From positions 248,001 through 312,000 of the forward strand of contig CAJNDS010002188.1 in the NCBI GenBank assembly GCA_905221605.1: a stretch of 64,000 bases of DNA, in the 5' to 3' direction. The notes below the pieces were generated by a model. That model made no database searches. It saw only the letters and a program-made list of their open reading frames with translations, and had not been told where the DNA came from. This document shows positions 46,156 to 55,214 of this stretch, one piece after another. Position numbers and translations under genes: made by a program. How positions within the stretch are numbered: the stretch's first letter is position 1; each line of letters opens with the position of its first letter. This DNA comes from Symbiodinium natans. Lineage: Eukaryota > Sar > Dinophyceae > Suessiales > Symbiodiniaceae.

Positions 46156-46745
46156 TCACACAGCCTGACTAAATTTAGGGTCCCTTTTGTGGGTACCCAT
46201 TATCACACAGCACCCTTTCAAAAGGACCCCCCAAAAAGGGAACCCAACAAGCTTCTCCGGAGAGGCACCCTCTCCGCGCCTTCACCGCACTAATTATCAG
46301 AGACTGCCCGTCCAAAGCATCCAAGTTGAGGCCCAGTGATGATCCAGGCGCCTGAGAGACATTCATCAAGCAGCAAGGATGCAGAGCTTCAGCCAGGCCC
46401 CATATGTCTATGGAGGGGTATTCCGCGAGAAACCTCTTGACATGCATCTGTGTGCACCCTCGCTTTGTCTGCTTCCCTGCTGCGAGTAGTCCGAGTGCCA
46501 GGCGCGCTCTATCTGCACAGTAAATTCTGGATTGCTCCTGACCATGCCGGGGGGTTTCCGAAATTAGGGATACCTCACAGGGAATCCTACTACTTGGGGG
46601 TCCAGGCTCCCCTATTCTCGTAAGTCCACACTTCAGCTGCCCCCTTGGCTTTCGGTCGTGCGGAGGTCTCCACGTGGCCCGTAGCTGAGTTTCCCACGTG
46701 CCGGCGGCCGTTGTGGCGAGCGATCTGGCTGTCAGGAGGCCGCTA
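46156..46745 (-). CDS. Unknown protein, last three exons, split by two short introns
   Basis: The first visible exon (about 46745-46620) reads QIARHNGRRHVGNSATGHVE, then PKAKGAAEVWTY. The second (46537-46253, 95 codons) reads EQSRIYCADRARLALGLLAA, MHVKRFLAEYPSIDIWGLAE and LMNVSQAPGSSLGLNLDALD. The last adds Ala-Val and TGA at 46158-46156. The splices TAC|GAGAAT...GTCAG|GAGCAA (GA-AG, GAG duplicated) and GAA|GCTTGT...GTCAG|GCTGTG (GC-AG) both keep frame. The 5' side runs into a 9-bp microsatellite (TATGATTCA)n at 46779-46834. Family not recognised; it looks cytosolic, helical and globular. Confidence 0.65.
46165..46252 (-). mobile_element. Short inverted-repeat intron (GC-AG)
   Basis: An 88-nt intron with GGGTTCCCTTTTTGGGGGGT at one side and ACCCACAAAAGGGACCC at the other, an imperfect hairpin with GGTACC in the centre, resembling F1. 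Confidence 0.6.
46538..46619 (-). mobile_element. F1 introner used as an intron (GA-AG)
   Basis: An 82-nt intron. Coding strand starts GAGAATAGGGGAGCC and ends TTTCGGAAACCCCCCGGCAT then GGTCAG, carrying the F1 arms. GAG is duplicated at the junctions. Excision restores VWTY|EQSR. Confidence 0.8.
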
Positions 46746-47234
46746 CCAGATGACATCGCCTGAAGCATCAATGCTTTATCCTTATGATTCATATGATTCA
46801 TATGATTCATATGATTCATATGATTCATATGATTATTAGTTCAATATTGTTTGCATTGTTGAATATTTACCAGCTCGAGGCTCAAGAACAGCACTGAGAG
46901 GTTGCCCCTTGAAGCATCGACCCGCTGAGCACTCAGAAACACTCAGAAACAAGATTTTTAGGGTTTTAGGGTTTCGGGTTTAGACGCAATCCCAACCCCC
47001 TCGCGCTGGCCCAGCCTGGTGGTCACTCATGCCTGCATAGCTGTCCTGCAAGGCTGAGGTTATCAACAGGTCTGAGTTCGAGCACCCACACTCCCCCGAA
47101 AAACTCAACAAATAATGCCCCCCCCCTCCCCCCCCGCCCCCCAAAGAACAGCACATGGCAGGCCCTAAACCCTAAACCTAAATCCTAAACCCTAAACCCC
47201 AACCCTAAACCCTAAACCCTATACACCTTAAACC

Positions 47235-47612
47235 TTAAAAGAACCCCAAACTCTTCTGGGGGAGTCGGAGCCGGTCCCTGGCGCTGTATGGGGCCGTGAA
47301 TGAGGAAAAGGAGACGCCATTCCTGAGCAGACAGAAGGCATTCTGGTCCTTAGTAGGGAAGGAACTAGGGCCCTATACATACCCTTTAAGGGATTAGGGC
47401 CCTGTAGATACCCTTTAAGGGATTAGGGCCCTATAGATACCCTTTAAGGGATTAGGGCCCTTTGCATACCCTTTAAGGGATTAGGGCCCTATAGATACCC
47501 TTTAAGGGATTAGGGCCCGATATATCCTAAGAACCAGCCAAAGGCTTGAGGCCTGTTGGGAGCCACGGCCATTTCCGGAGCACATGAGCCTTACTAAGTA
47601 TTCTCCTTATCT
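47235..47612 (-). CDS. Unknown protein, last two exons, split by an F3 element
   Basis: The upstream exon (to 47539) reads KAHVLRKWPWLPTGLKPL. The downstream exon (47342-47235) reads NAFCLLRNGVSFSSFTAPYS, then ARDRLRLPQKSLGFF and TAA at 47237-47235. Splice CCTTTG|GCTGG...GACCAG|AATGCC (GC-AG, 196 nt) keeps phase 0. Family not recognised. The distal end of the last exon is close to a telomere-like array and could be intronic. Confidence 0.55.
47343..47538 (-). mobile_element. F3 introner with an internal 33-bp tandem expansion
   Basis: The plus strand starts CTGGTCCTTAGTAGGG and ends CCTAAGAACCAGC. Inside are five copies of a roughly 33-bp unit containing TAGGGCCCTATAGATACCCT and TTAAGGGAT. 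The same ACCCTTTAAGGGATT core occurs once in the F3 copy at 8797-8928. Confidence 0.8.
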
Positions 47613-48017
47613 AAATTTATGTTCTTTTTGTTATCATGACTACTCTTTATGTTTTTTACTGTTCTATTTGTAAACTTCTCCACTTCCAGAAGCTAGGCGC
47701 CTGGGAATTAGGGTCCGGCTTAAGCTTGGAGCCAGCAGCCAAGGGGCTTTGAAGGACTGTTGTCATGCATGTCCTCCAGGAGGGTCTTGCCCCTGGCGGC
47801 CTCCAGGATGACATGGGGGTTCGACTCTCACGCTGGCGATTTGAGGTTTAGGGTTTAGGGTTTGGGGTTTAGGGTTCAGGGTTTAGGGCTAGGGTTTAGG
47901 GTTTAAGGGATCCTTATCATAAGGGATTTGGGGTCTATACTAGGGGGTCCCTAGCCGTCGCTCACATTCCCAAGACCTTGTCCCTCTTTACATTGTTTCT
48001 GGCCTCGTGCTTGTCGA

Positions 48018-48122
48018 AACCCTGAAAGCAGAAGCTGACCCTAAACCCTAAACCCTAAACCCTAAACCCTAAACCCTAAACCCTAAACCCTAAACCCTAA
48101 ACCCTAAACTAAACCCTAAACC
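48018..48122 (+). repeat. Telomere-like array (CCCTAAA)n
   Basis: About 14 units. The sequence between 48123 and 48420 has open frames on both strands; none is clearly coding. Confidence 0.9.
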
Positions 48123-48511
48123 CAGCAAGAGCTCCCGCACGCAGTGAGAAGCGATTTTTTCCTCTTGTCCGGGCGCGACGGCCGAATCCCGAGCCAGAAC
48201 CTCGGAAGCGGGCTCCAAACCCTAAGGACCTACACCCCAATCTGCATCTGTGGCTGGGGGGGGGGGTACCCATGTTTGGGGCTCCGAAATCGAGAACCAG
48301 GATGATGATTCTGTTGGGGAAATGCTCGCATTTCACTTCGACTCCGACCCAAACTTCCGGAAGAACGTTGTTCTGTCACCGGATGCTTCGCTTTCGCCAA
48401 GCCGGGAGATATGGGATCCCTTAACCCCAAACCCTAAACCCTAAACCCTAAACCCTAAACCCTGAACCCTAGCCTAAATCCTATAAACCCTAACCCTATA
48501 AAGCCCTCAAC

Positions 48512-48635
48512 CCGAAGTTCCCAAGGCACGCATTGGTGCCGCCAGCGCTGGCGTCGAGCCGAGCGGGAGAGGCGCAGATGGCCTTCCACTCTGAGGCGGT
48601 GAGGCCTGCGAGCGCTTTGTGCGTGTATATATATA
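48512..48635 (-). CDS. Probable exon, unknown protein
   Basis: The minus strand reads KALAGLTASEWKAICASPAR, then LDASAGGTNACLGNFG, bounded by a TA microsatellite upstream and a telomere-like array downstream. Strong codon bias. Boundaries unresolved. Confidence 0.45.
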
Positions 48636-49937
48636 TATATAGTAATAAAACATACACACACGGATATATATATATATATACATATATAAAAATATACACA
48701 CCCATATTCTCCTATATATATATATATATGTACACCATGAATGCAATGACAAGTCATCACAGAGCGGGGGGGGGGGGGGGGGAGATGCAACTACAAGCCC
48801 TAAACCTTGCACGACAAGCCCCATGATCTGCAAACAGAGCTCGGTGAAAACTCCCTCAAAGCCAGAAGCCCTTTAACCCCAAAACCCTTGTTGCACTGAA
48901 GCCTGAACTCGCCAACACTTAACCCTCAAGAGCCACAAAACCCTGAAGCCCCTGTAGTCTTTCTGATATTTTCGCGCAGATCCCGATTTCGGGCCTCGAC
49001 TGGGTGCCGGTGGCCACGGCTCCTCCACGAAGACCTCCTCGGTTGATGAAAAAACAGGTGATCGTATGGTTTTCTCTGCAGTTACTTGGTTCCAATCGTT
49101 GTTTGGGGTCATGTCATGTCGTCCTGTTTATTGGCCTGCGGGACGCTTTCAGCACTGCACCCTGCAAGTAGAAAGAGGCAAGGTCGAGATGCTCCGAGCT
49201 TATGTTAAATATCAGCTGCCCACTGGCTTTTAGAACACCATGCCTTTTGGCGCACTTCTCCCGCCTTGCGGGGGGTCTTAAGACCTCCTGTCGGGCTTAT
49301 GCTTGCTGCTGCAGCGGCGGCGTCAATCACTTTGCCTTCTCCTCTGCTTTCCGGTACTGTTCAGTTAGAATAGGGGTTTCAAATCCCCAAGCAGTCTGCC
49401 AACACTAGGGGTATACAGTCTGCCAACACTAAGGCTTCTTACGTTCAGAGTTAAAGAGAGTTAGTTGCTCGCGCAGCGCCTGCGAAGCACCCCCGAAAGC
49501 GTAACTCTCCACAATGCGAGCCTGCGTGCGGACTCCCCGGGGCCTCGAAACGTCACACATGACATGCTCGCGGCTTCGTGGATGTTGTCGAATCGCGCTC
49601 TCGCCTAGGCCCCGTGCATCTCTTGGTCGCTGACCGTTCGCTGTGTGCGTTCAGACAAAGGGGATTTGCAATTCCGGCTCTCGCCTAGGTACCGCGCGCA
49701 TCGACCTCGCCATCGAGGATCCTCGAAACTGTCGACGCTTACGGACGTCGGAGTTCGCGTAATGCGAAACTGTCCTCGCTTTTGGTGTTTTTGAGGTCCG
49801 AAACTGACGAAAGTCGACTTTTGCAGTACGAAGGAAAAGTACGCGGAGGTTTCAGTGGCATCAAAGTCGCCCCATCTGGTCTCTCACTGTTGGGGTCTGC
49901 GCTGGCACAACTAGGGTAGCTAATTTCATGCCCTCTG

Positions 49938-50275
49938 TCAACGTTTAAGCTCCGGTACAATCTCCGAAGCCCCTCTTTGATGAGCGGCCAAGTGCTCGCG
50001 TCGCACTGCCAGATCCCCGCCCGGAGTGGAGACACGCCAGCGGCCATCCTCCCGCTCTTCAGCAAGCAAGACCTGCAGCCACGTGTGGGGCTTCCGAAAT
50101 TAGATGTACCTTGTTGGGGTCCTGATTCTAGGTATTTGGGGGTCTATATTCGGGGCCACTTTTTATTTCTATTTTTTCGGAACCCCCCCTCAAGTCAGGC
50201 CTCAAGCTTACAAGATTGCGAGCAAGGGGTCCGCAACTTTTCTGCATCCACAATGGACGGGGGCACCATCTTCAC
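49938..50275 (-). CDS. Unknown protein, last two exons, split by an F1 element
   Basis: The upstream exon (about 50275-50201) reads VKMVPPSIVDAEKLRTPCSQ, then SCKLE. The last exon (50072-49938, 45 codons) reads VLLAEEREDGRWRVSTPGGD, then LAVRREHLAAHQRGASEIVP and TGA at 49940-49938. Splice CTTGAG|GCCTG...CTGCAG|GTCTTG (GC-AG, 128 nt) keeps phase. The last exon resembles the small beta-barrel repeat (xxGRWxVxxxGGxLAVRxEHL) common in dinoflagellate proteins; this resemblance is inference. Confidence 0.55.
50073..50200 (-). mobile_element. F1 introner used as an intron (GC-AG)
   Basis: Coding strand has GGGGGGTTCCGAAAAAATAG near the 5' side and AATTTCGGAAGCCCC near the 3' side, inverted F1 arms, with GGTACA near the inner boundary. 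Confidence 0.75.
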
Positions 50276-51857
50276 CACGGAAGAGCTCACGGACACAACT
50301 TACATAATGAATGATTCAACACAGCACAGAAAGCAAGCTTCAGCGATCGTTGCAAGCGGACTTGCTACTCAAAGCCCTGAGCATTTGCACGGCGCTTTCC
50401 AGAGCTCTGGAATCCTGGAATTGTATTAGCGCGCCCTGCCTTTGCGGGCGTGGGATACAGGGGCCGCTGAACAAGTATCCCCTCATACGCTAACACTTCC
50501 TACCTGTTAGGACTGGCGTTGACTTCCTCTGATCCACCTTGCCGGGTCCTCTCTCGCACTTCTTCTTATTCTGCACTCTCTCGCCTTTGATGGGCTTGAG
50601 GTGCACTCGCTCTCCGACTCTCTCCTTCCTCTTCTTCTGCTGAGCTTCCCTCGGCCAATTGGTTCCTCTCTCTCTCTCTCTCTCCGTTCTCTGTGGGTAT
50701 GAGTCAGGCTCCCTCAACCCCCTCCCTCTGCTGCACAAGACAGCATGCGGCCTCGGCTCCATTCAGGTCGGGCCTTTTGGTGAGCCTTGGGGCTTTCACT
50801 TCTGGATTTGGCTCGGGTTTCTGGTGAGGTGTGTCGGAGGATGGTTGTGTGTGGTGAAGGGTCAGGAGGAATATTGTATCAGCTATGAAGAAGGCAAGAT
50901 TTGGCATTGTGCCTCAGGTTCCATCAAGCACCAGGCGTGGCACAGAGGCATAAGGCTCCTGGTTGGAGCGGTACCAGAAGCTCCTCTCCCCAAACCGCGT
51001 ATAATCGCAAACAAGAAGCTTAAACCATGTTTTGAAGCACCAATATGCACAGTGGCCATTCATGCCAACAAGCATGACTCAAACTTGCCACAAAGCAAAT
51101 AACATTAATCAATGTTCAAGAAGAAGTAATTCATCAGACATCCATCTGTCTGCTCAGCCTCGCGGCCCACGGATCCGAGCCCAGCGTCCAGGAAGCGGAT
51201 CTGCACCCACGGCGGAGGGCTGGCACAGCTGCGACGCGAAGGGGTTCACCTTCATCTGCTCACTTGGGGTTACAGGGGGGACTGTATGGCTTCGGGTCTT
51301 GTTGTCATAGCTGCCTTCATTTTGGGAGCCCTTGCGGAACAGCTGCCATGCAGAAGTAGTGGTAGAAAGCGCCATAGGATATGGCCAATATCGAGTCGTG
51401 CTCGCTCTCTCGATGTCTGAAAATCCGGCGCCCACTTTCAGGCAGAAAACGGATCTTTCTCCCATTTCGGGCTCCTCAACCCTAAGTTGCTAAGCCCTAC
51501 AAGCCCCGGAAGGCCTTAGCCCTCTCTGTCTCTGCCAAGCTGCGCCCACAAAGGCGATGTCGAGGCTGCCTTCCTCAGACTCCTTCGAGAGCCTCAACGG
51601 GCGCGGGGGCGCTTTCATTCGAACCCCCCCCCCCTGAATGCGACGCCCCACCTGATGCTGAACATTACATGTCCTTCAATCAAGTCTATACACCCTACGT
51701 GGCCAATCTCGAATTCACACTTCCTTCAACAGCAACTTGTACACCCAGACATCTGGCGCTGCCATGGCTCGCATTCCACAGCTCGGCAAGAGTTGCCAGT
51801 GACCGAGCCGTGGCCAGGACGGGACGACCAGCTGCCAGCTCCGTTTCGAGGGCCTTC

Positions 51858-51920
51858 ACAGGGTTTAGGGTTTAGGGTTTAGGGATTAGGGTTTAGGGTT
51901 TAGGGTTTAGGGTTTAGGGT
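51858..51920 (+). repeat. Telomere-like array (TTTAGGG)n
   Basis: About nine units. A weak open minus-strand segment at about 52055-51950 (SYKLPDRPYGFVQGLHQTLK) lies beside it and may be coding. Confidence 0.88.
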
Positions 51921-52627
51921 ATCTACACCCTCGCGGCCGAAACTGACACTTGGTTTCTGCTTTAGGGTTTGGTGAAGCCCTTGTACGAACCCATAGGGCC
52001 GATCAGGCAGCTTGTAGGACGTTTGTATGACGATTTTTTTGCCACCCGCCTAGCTGACACTGAGGCCACAATGCAGGGCGCATTCCGTCTCTGAGAAATC
52101 GAAAAGCGGTGCCTTTAAGGCTTGCAGAAATTTAAAACTGGTGATTCCTGCTCCCACAAGTCTCCATCTCCTGACTCAGGCATGTAAAAGATTTGAGGCT
52201 TTGGGTTGAGAGTTTAGGGAATCCCGAGAACTCTCAATAATTTGGGGCTGAGGGCTCAAGGAAGTGGATCGGGATGGGATACAGCCGAATGGAGCTTGTG
52301 TCTCGTGCTGGAAAATTGCTTATGCGGACTGAGGCCAAAACTTACCTCCCTGCGAAGGAATGGCATGTGCAGTGCAGCAGTTGGGGTGGTGCGGTCCAAA
52401 CAACCTGACACCGGCAGCACTGCAAGGCTTCAGGATCTAGATGTGGAGTAAGGTGCCGTACCCAGTTCTGAGGGTGGCACGAAATCAGATGTGAAAATTC
52501 AAGCCATCATGAGGATGACGCAAAATCAACTGTACAACACATCTCCTTTGTTTGAGGGTGACTGCAGCACATGGCGCCGACGATGGCCATTCATTCACGT
52601 TCGCCGGTCTGTCTACATCCGACTCAC

Positions 52628-53445
52628 GCAGACATCGCGAGCGCAGTACTTGCGAATGGGCAGCCCCCATCTCTCCATGCGTTGAAGGGTGTCACTGTTG
52701 CCGAAGACTTCCACTGAAAGGCACGTGCGGAGGCTCTCCGCGGCGATGAACAGGTCGTGGCAGGCTTGCATATGTGTTGCAAAGCCTTCGAAGTCTCTGT
52801 AGAGCTCAGTCACCTTCTGAATCTGGTGGTCGGACGAAAAGTGCCATCGATAGAACACGTTTCCCCGTGTCTCCTTCTCCTGCAGTTGGTTGTAGAACTG
52901 CTCTTCAAGCTCCATCAGTGGCTCAAGGCATCCATCGTGCACGCGGCTTGTCGCCACCACGAACAAAGCTGTGGACCAGTCGGAAAGTTCGAGTTGCGGC
53001 GCTTGATAGCAGGCGTCCTTCGCCGAGAGGAACAGGGAGGGAGGCGGCGACTTTGGGCAGAGGCTGGGAGGGAGAAACACCTCTTCCGAGGTGGGCGACA
53101 AGATGTGGCCGAGGCTGACGTCATTCTCGACATCTGCCTCGCTGGGTTCCGTGAACATATCGAGGAAGGCCACAAGTTTTCCGGTCCCTGCATGCCCCCA
53201 ACACGCGAAGACCCGGCCACCTTGCTTGCGAGGGAAGGTTCGATTGAGCTCCTCCACGGCGGTCTTGAGCCTGAGTGATTCTTAGTAGGGAGTTCGGGAA
53301 TTCGGCAACTAGAATGTGCCTGAAAAGGGCTTTCTTATAGGTACCTTATCTCCGAAGCCCCTACTATAGAGCTAGCAAGAAGCTCTCCCACTGGAGTGCC
53401 CTCCTCCTGGAACCTCCGCAAGCGTATGACCGGCTGGCTTGACAT
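52628..53445 (-). CDS. Unknown protein with P-loop-like motif (5' part)
   Basis: The start ATG at 53445 has an in-frame TGA 4-6 nt upstream. Exon 1 reads MSSQPVIRLRRFQEEGTPVG, then ELLAS. An F1/F3-like intron (about 53385-53271) follows. Exon 2 (53270-52628) reads LKTAVEELNRTFPRKQGGRV, FACWGHAGTGKLVAFLDMF, then LELSDWSTALFVVATSRVHD, NVFYRWHFSSDHQIQKVTEL and FEGFATHMQACHDLFIAAES. It ends at the strong donor GTCTGC|GTGAGT. GHAGTGK resembles a Walker A loop but lacks the following Ser/Thr, so nucleotide binding is uncertain. The exon 1/2 junction is ambiguous (two in-frame solutions). Downstream exons lie to the left of 52628 and were not found. Confidence 0.6.
53271..53385 (-). mobile_element. 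Introner-like element between exons 1 and 2
   Basis: The coding strand has GTAGGGGCTTCGGAGATAAG followed by GTACC near its 5' end (F1-like) and CTCCCTACTAAGAATCACTC near its 3' end (F3-like), so it looks like a hybrid or a nested pair. Confidence 0.55.
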
Positions 53446-53571
53446 GGCTCACAAGGGAAGAAAGTCAGCTAAAAATCTTGAGCCGTAGCCGTGTAGCCAT
53501 GTAACGAAGCCAACAGTCTACACCGATAGCTGCCCTTGCATGACCTTTGCAGGGAAACTCCTCATACGGCT

Positions 53572-53848
53572 TCAGTTTGATGCCTGCAGCAAGGCCATGG
53601 TCACAGCCACTTCGGCAGCCAGCACCAAAGCAGCACCTAGGGTTTAGGGTTTAGGGTTTAGGGTTTAGGGTGCCCGAATGAGCTTGGTTTCGGCATATGC
53701 TAACTCGGGCAGGAAGAACAACTCGTCAACACCCCATCAGGGCCTTCGCATTCGAGTGTGTCGAGCGCTTGGACTTGGATGTTGTAGAAGGTGGCCCGGG
53801 GCAGCTGGGGTCTGCCAGCGGAAATGCAATAATTCAACAAGCAGTTTG
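53572..53848 (-). CDS. 3' end of an unknown gene, with a frame conflict
   Basis: The last exon (about 53637-53572) reads AALVLAAEVAVTMALLQASN and TGA at 53574-53572, a membrane-like C-terminus. The previous exon (about 53848-53680), across a telomere-like array, reads RATFYNIQVQALDTLECEGP in one frame and then DELFFLPELAYAETKLIRA in another. Both halves look coding, so there is either an unrecognised splice or a small indel near 53735. It ends about 125 nt upstream of the start of the gene at 52628-53445. Confidence 0.45.
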
Positions 53849-53922
53849 AATCCCCCTAAACCCTAAACCCTAAACCCTAAACCCTAAACCCTAAACCCTA
53901 AACCCTACTGCCCTTCTCGGGC

Positions 53923-54246
53923 TCACAAACTCTTAGCTAATGCAGCAACTTGGTCTTGAAGCAGCTTGCAGAAGCGCCCTAGCACACCATGTGTAGTGGA
54001 GCCTAGCGCGTTCACATTCTCTCGCCTCAACTCCGCGCCAGTGAAGGGAATCTGCGCCGCAGGTTGTGCCAGGGAGACCCGCGAGCCAGGGGCTGCATCC
54101 AGCCTGGCGCAAACATGCCGGAACACGCCAAGATACTGAACCCGAATTGAGGGTTTCCGAAAATAGGGGGTACCATTTTGAAGGTGACTCTGTTTCTGTT
54201 TGGGGTTTAAAAGGGGTACCCATATTTTCGGAAATTCCCAACTCAA
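53923..54246 (-). CDS. Probable exons of an unknown protein, split by an F1 element
   Basis: The exon after the element (about 54138-53930) reads VFRHVCARLDAAPGSRVSLA, then FTGAELRRENVNALGSTTHG and VLGRFCKLLQDQVAALAK. A stop TGA at 53925-53923 may be real or read-through into a following intron. The exon before the element (about 54310-54250) is short and uncertain. A further possible exon at 54536-54431 reads SPLSAGSLGPLGAAQLGAKR, then LVARPAT and TGA. Confidence 0.45.
   Translation of the reverse strand: MSWEFPKIWVPLLNPKQKQSHLQNGTPYFRKPSIRVQYLGVFRHVCARLDAAPGSRVSLAQPAAQIPFTGAELRRENVNALGSTTHGVLGRFCKLLQDQVAALAKSL
54147..54246. mobile_element. F1 TIR element, conserved arms
   Basis: Starts TTGAGGGTTTCCGAAAATAG followed by GGGGTACC and ends GGGTACCCATATTTTCGGAA followed by ATTCCCAACTCAA, so the arms are inverted over about 28 bp. 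Confidence 0.8.
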
Positions 54247-54540
54247 GAACCTGGAAGAACATGAAAAGGGTGCTTCGTGCCCTGAAACTACCTTCGGGAC
54301 CAAATGAACCAACAAAATTGCAAAAATGGGGTCATATACCCTGTAGTACCATAATCCCTATTGAGGAATATGAGCCATGAACCCGTTTAGGGCTTAGGGT
54401 TCATGTCGTCCGCAAGGTATCAGATTCTTGTCAGGTAGCAGGTCTCGCCACCAAGCGCTTGGCGCCCAGTTGAGCTGCGCCCAGGGGCCCCAGACTACCC
54501 GCAGACAAAGGGGAGGAAGCTGGATCGGGGGCCCTGGCCA

Positions 54541-54632
54541 GGGTTTAGGGTTTAGGGTTTAGGGTTTAGGGTTTAGGGTTTAGGGTTTAGGGTTTAGGGT
54601 TAAGGGTTTAGGGTTTAGGGTTTAGGGTTTAG
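54541..54632 (+). repeat. Telomere-like array (TTTAGGG)n
   Basis: About 13 units with one TTAAGGG variant. Confidence 0.92.
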
Positions 54633-54858
54633 GGGGCCGAGACTGAAGCCAAGTGAGCTAAGTCAGCTTCAGGTTGCCCCCTAACCGATCAGAGCAGTGG
54701 TGTGGAGGGGTAGATGCTGCATTCCATGGCAAGTGCTGAGAAGGGCGACAGACAAAAACCCAACAATCAAAACAGATGAGATCCCACACCCACAAGCCCT
54801 GAGACCTCTGAAAGCTCCTAAGCTTTTCCCTTCTTTTGCATTCTCTCCCCTATCTCTT

Positions 54859-54945
54859 CGTAAATGAGGGACTGAAGGTCCCTATATGCATATACCCTTG
54901 AAGGGATTACATAGGGCCCTTACTCATTCCCTACTAAGAACCAGC
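54859..54945. mobile_element. F3 TIR element
   Basis: Ends TCATTCCCTACTAAGAACCA followed by GC. The left arm CTTCGTAAATGAGGG is degenerate. The core ACCCTTGAAGGGATT is shared with other F3 copies. On the coding strand the exon before it reads SSVVDNATG and stops right at GCTGGTTC. Confidence 0.65.
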
Positions 54946-55214
54946 CTTCCGGTGGCGTTGTCGACCACAGAGCTGGTAAGGGTAGGGCCATGTCGAAGAG
55001 GAAAGCGGCGCGGAGAACGGTCCAGCTCCAGGTAAGGCCTATCCGAGGGGTTTCTTGGGAACTTCGAACTTTGGATGACTTTGGAGAATCTCTACTGGTT
55101 CAGACTGGTCTGCGCCCCACGAGCTCCTTTTTGCCCGAATGGAGCCGTCCCCTGGGCACCACCCGGCACCTTTGGACACAGATTTCTGGCGTCTGCTGAA
55201 CGCAGGCGTTTCTC

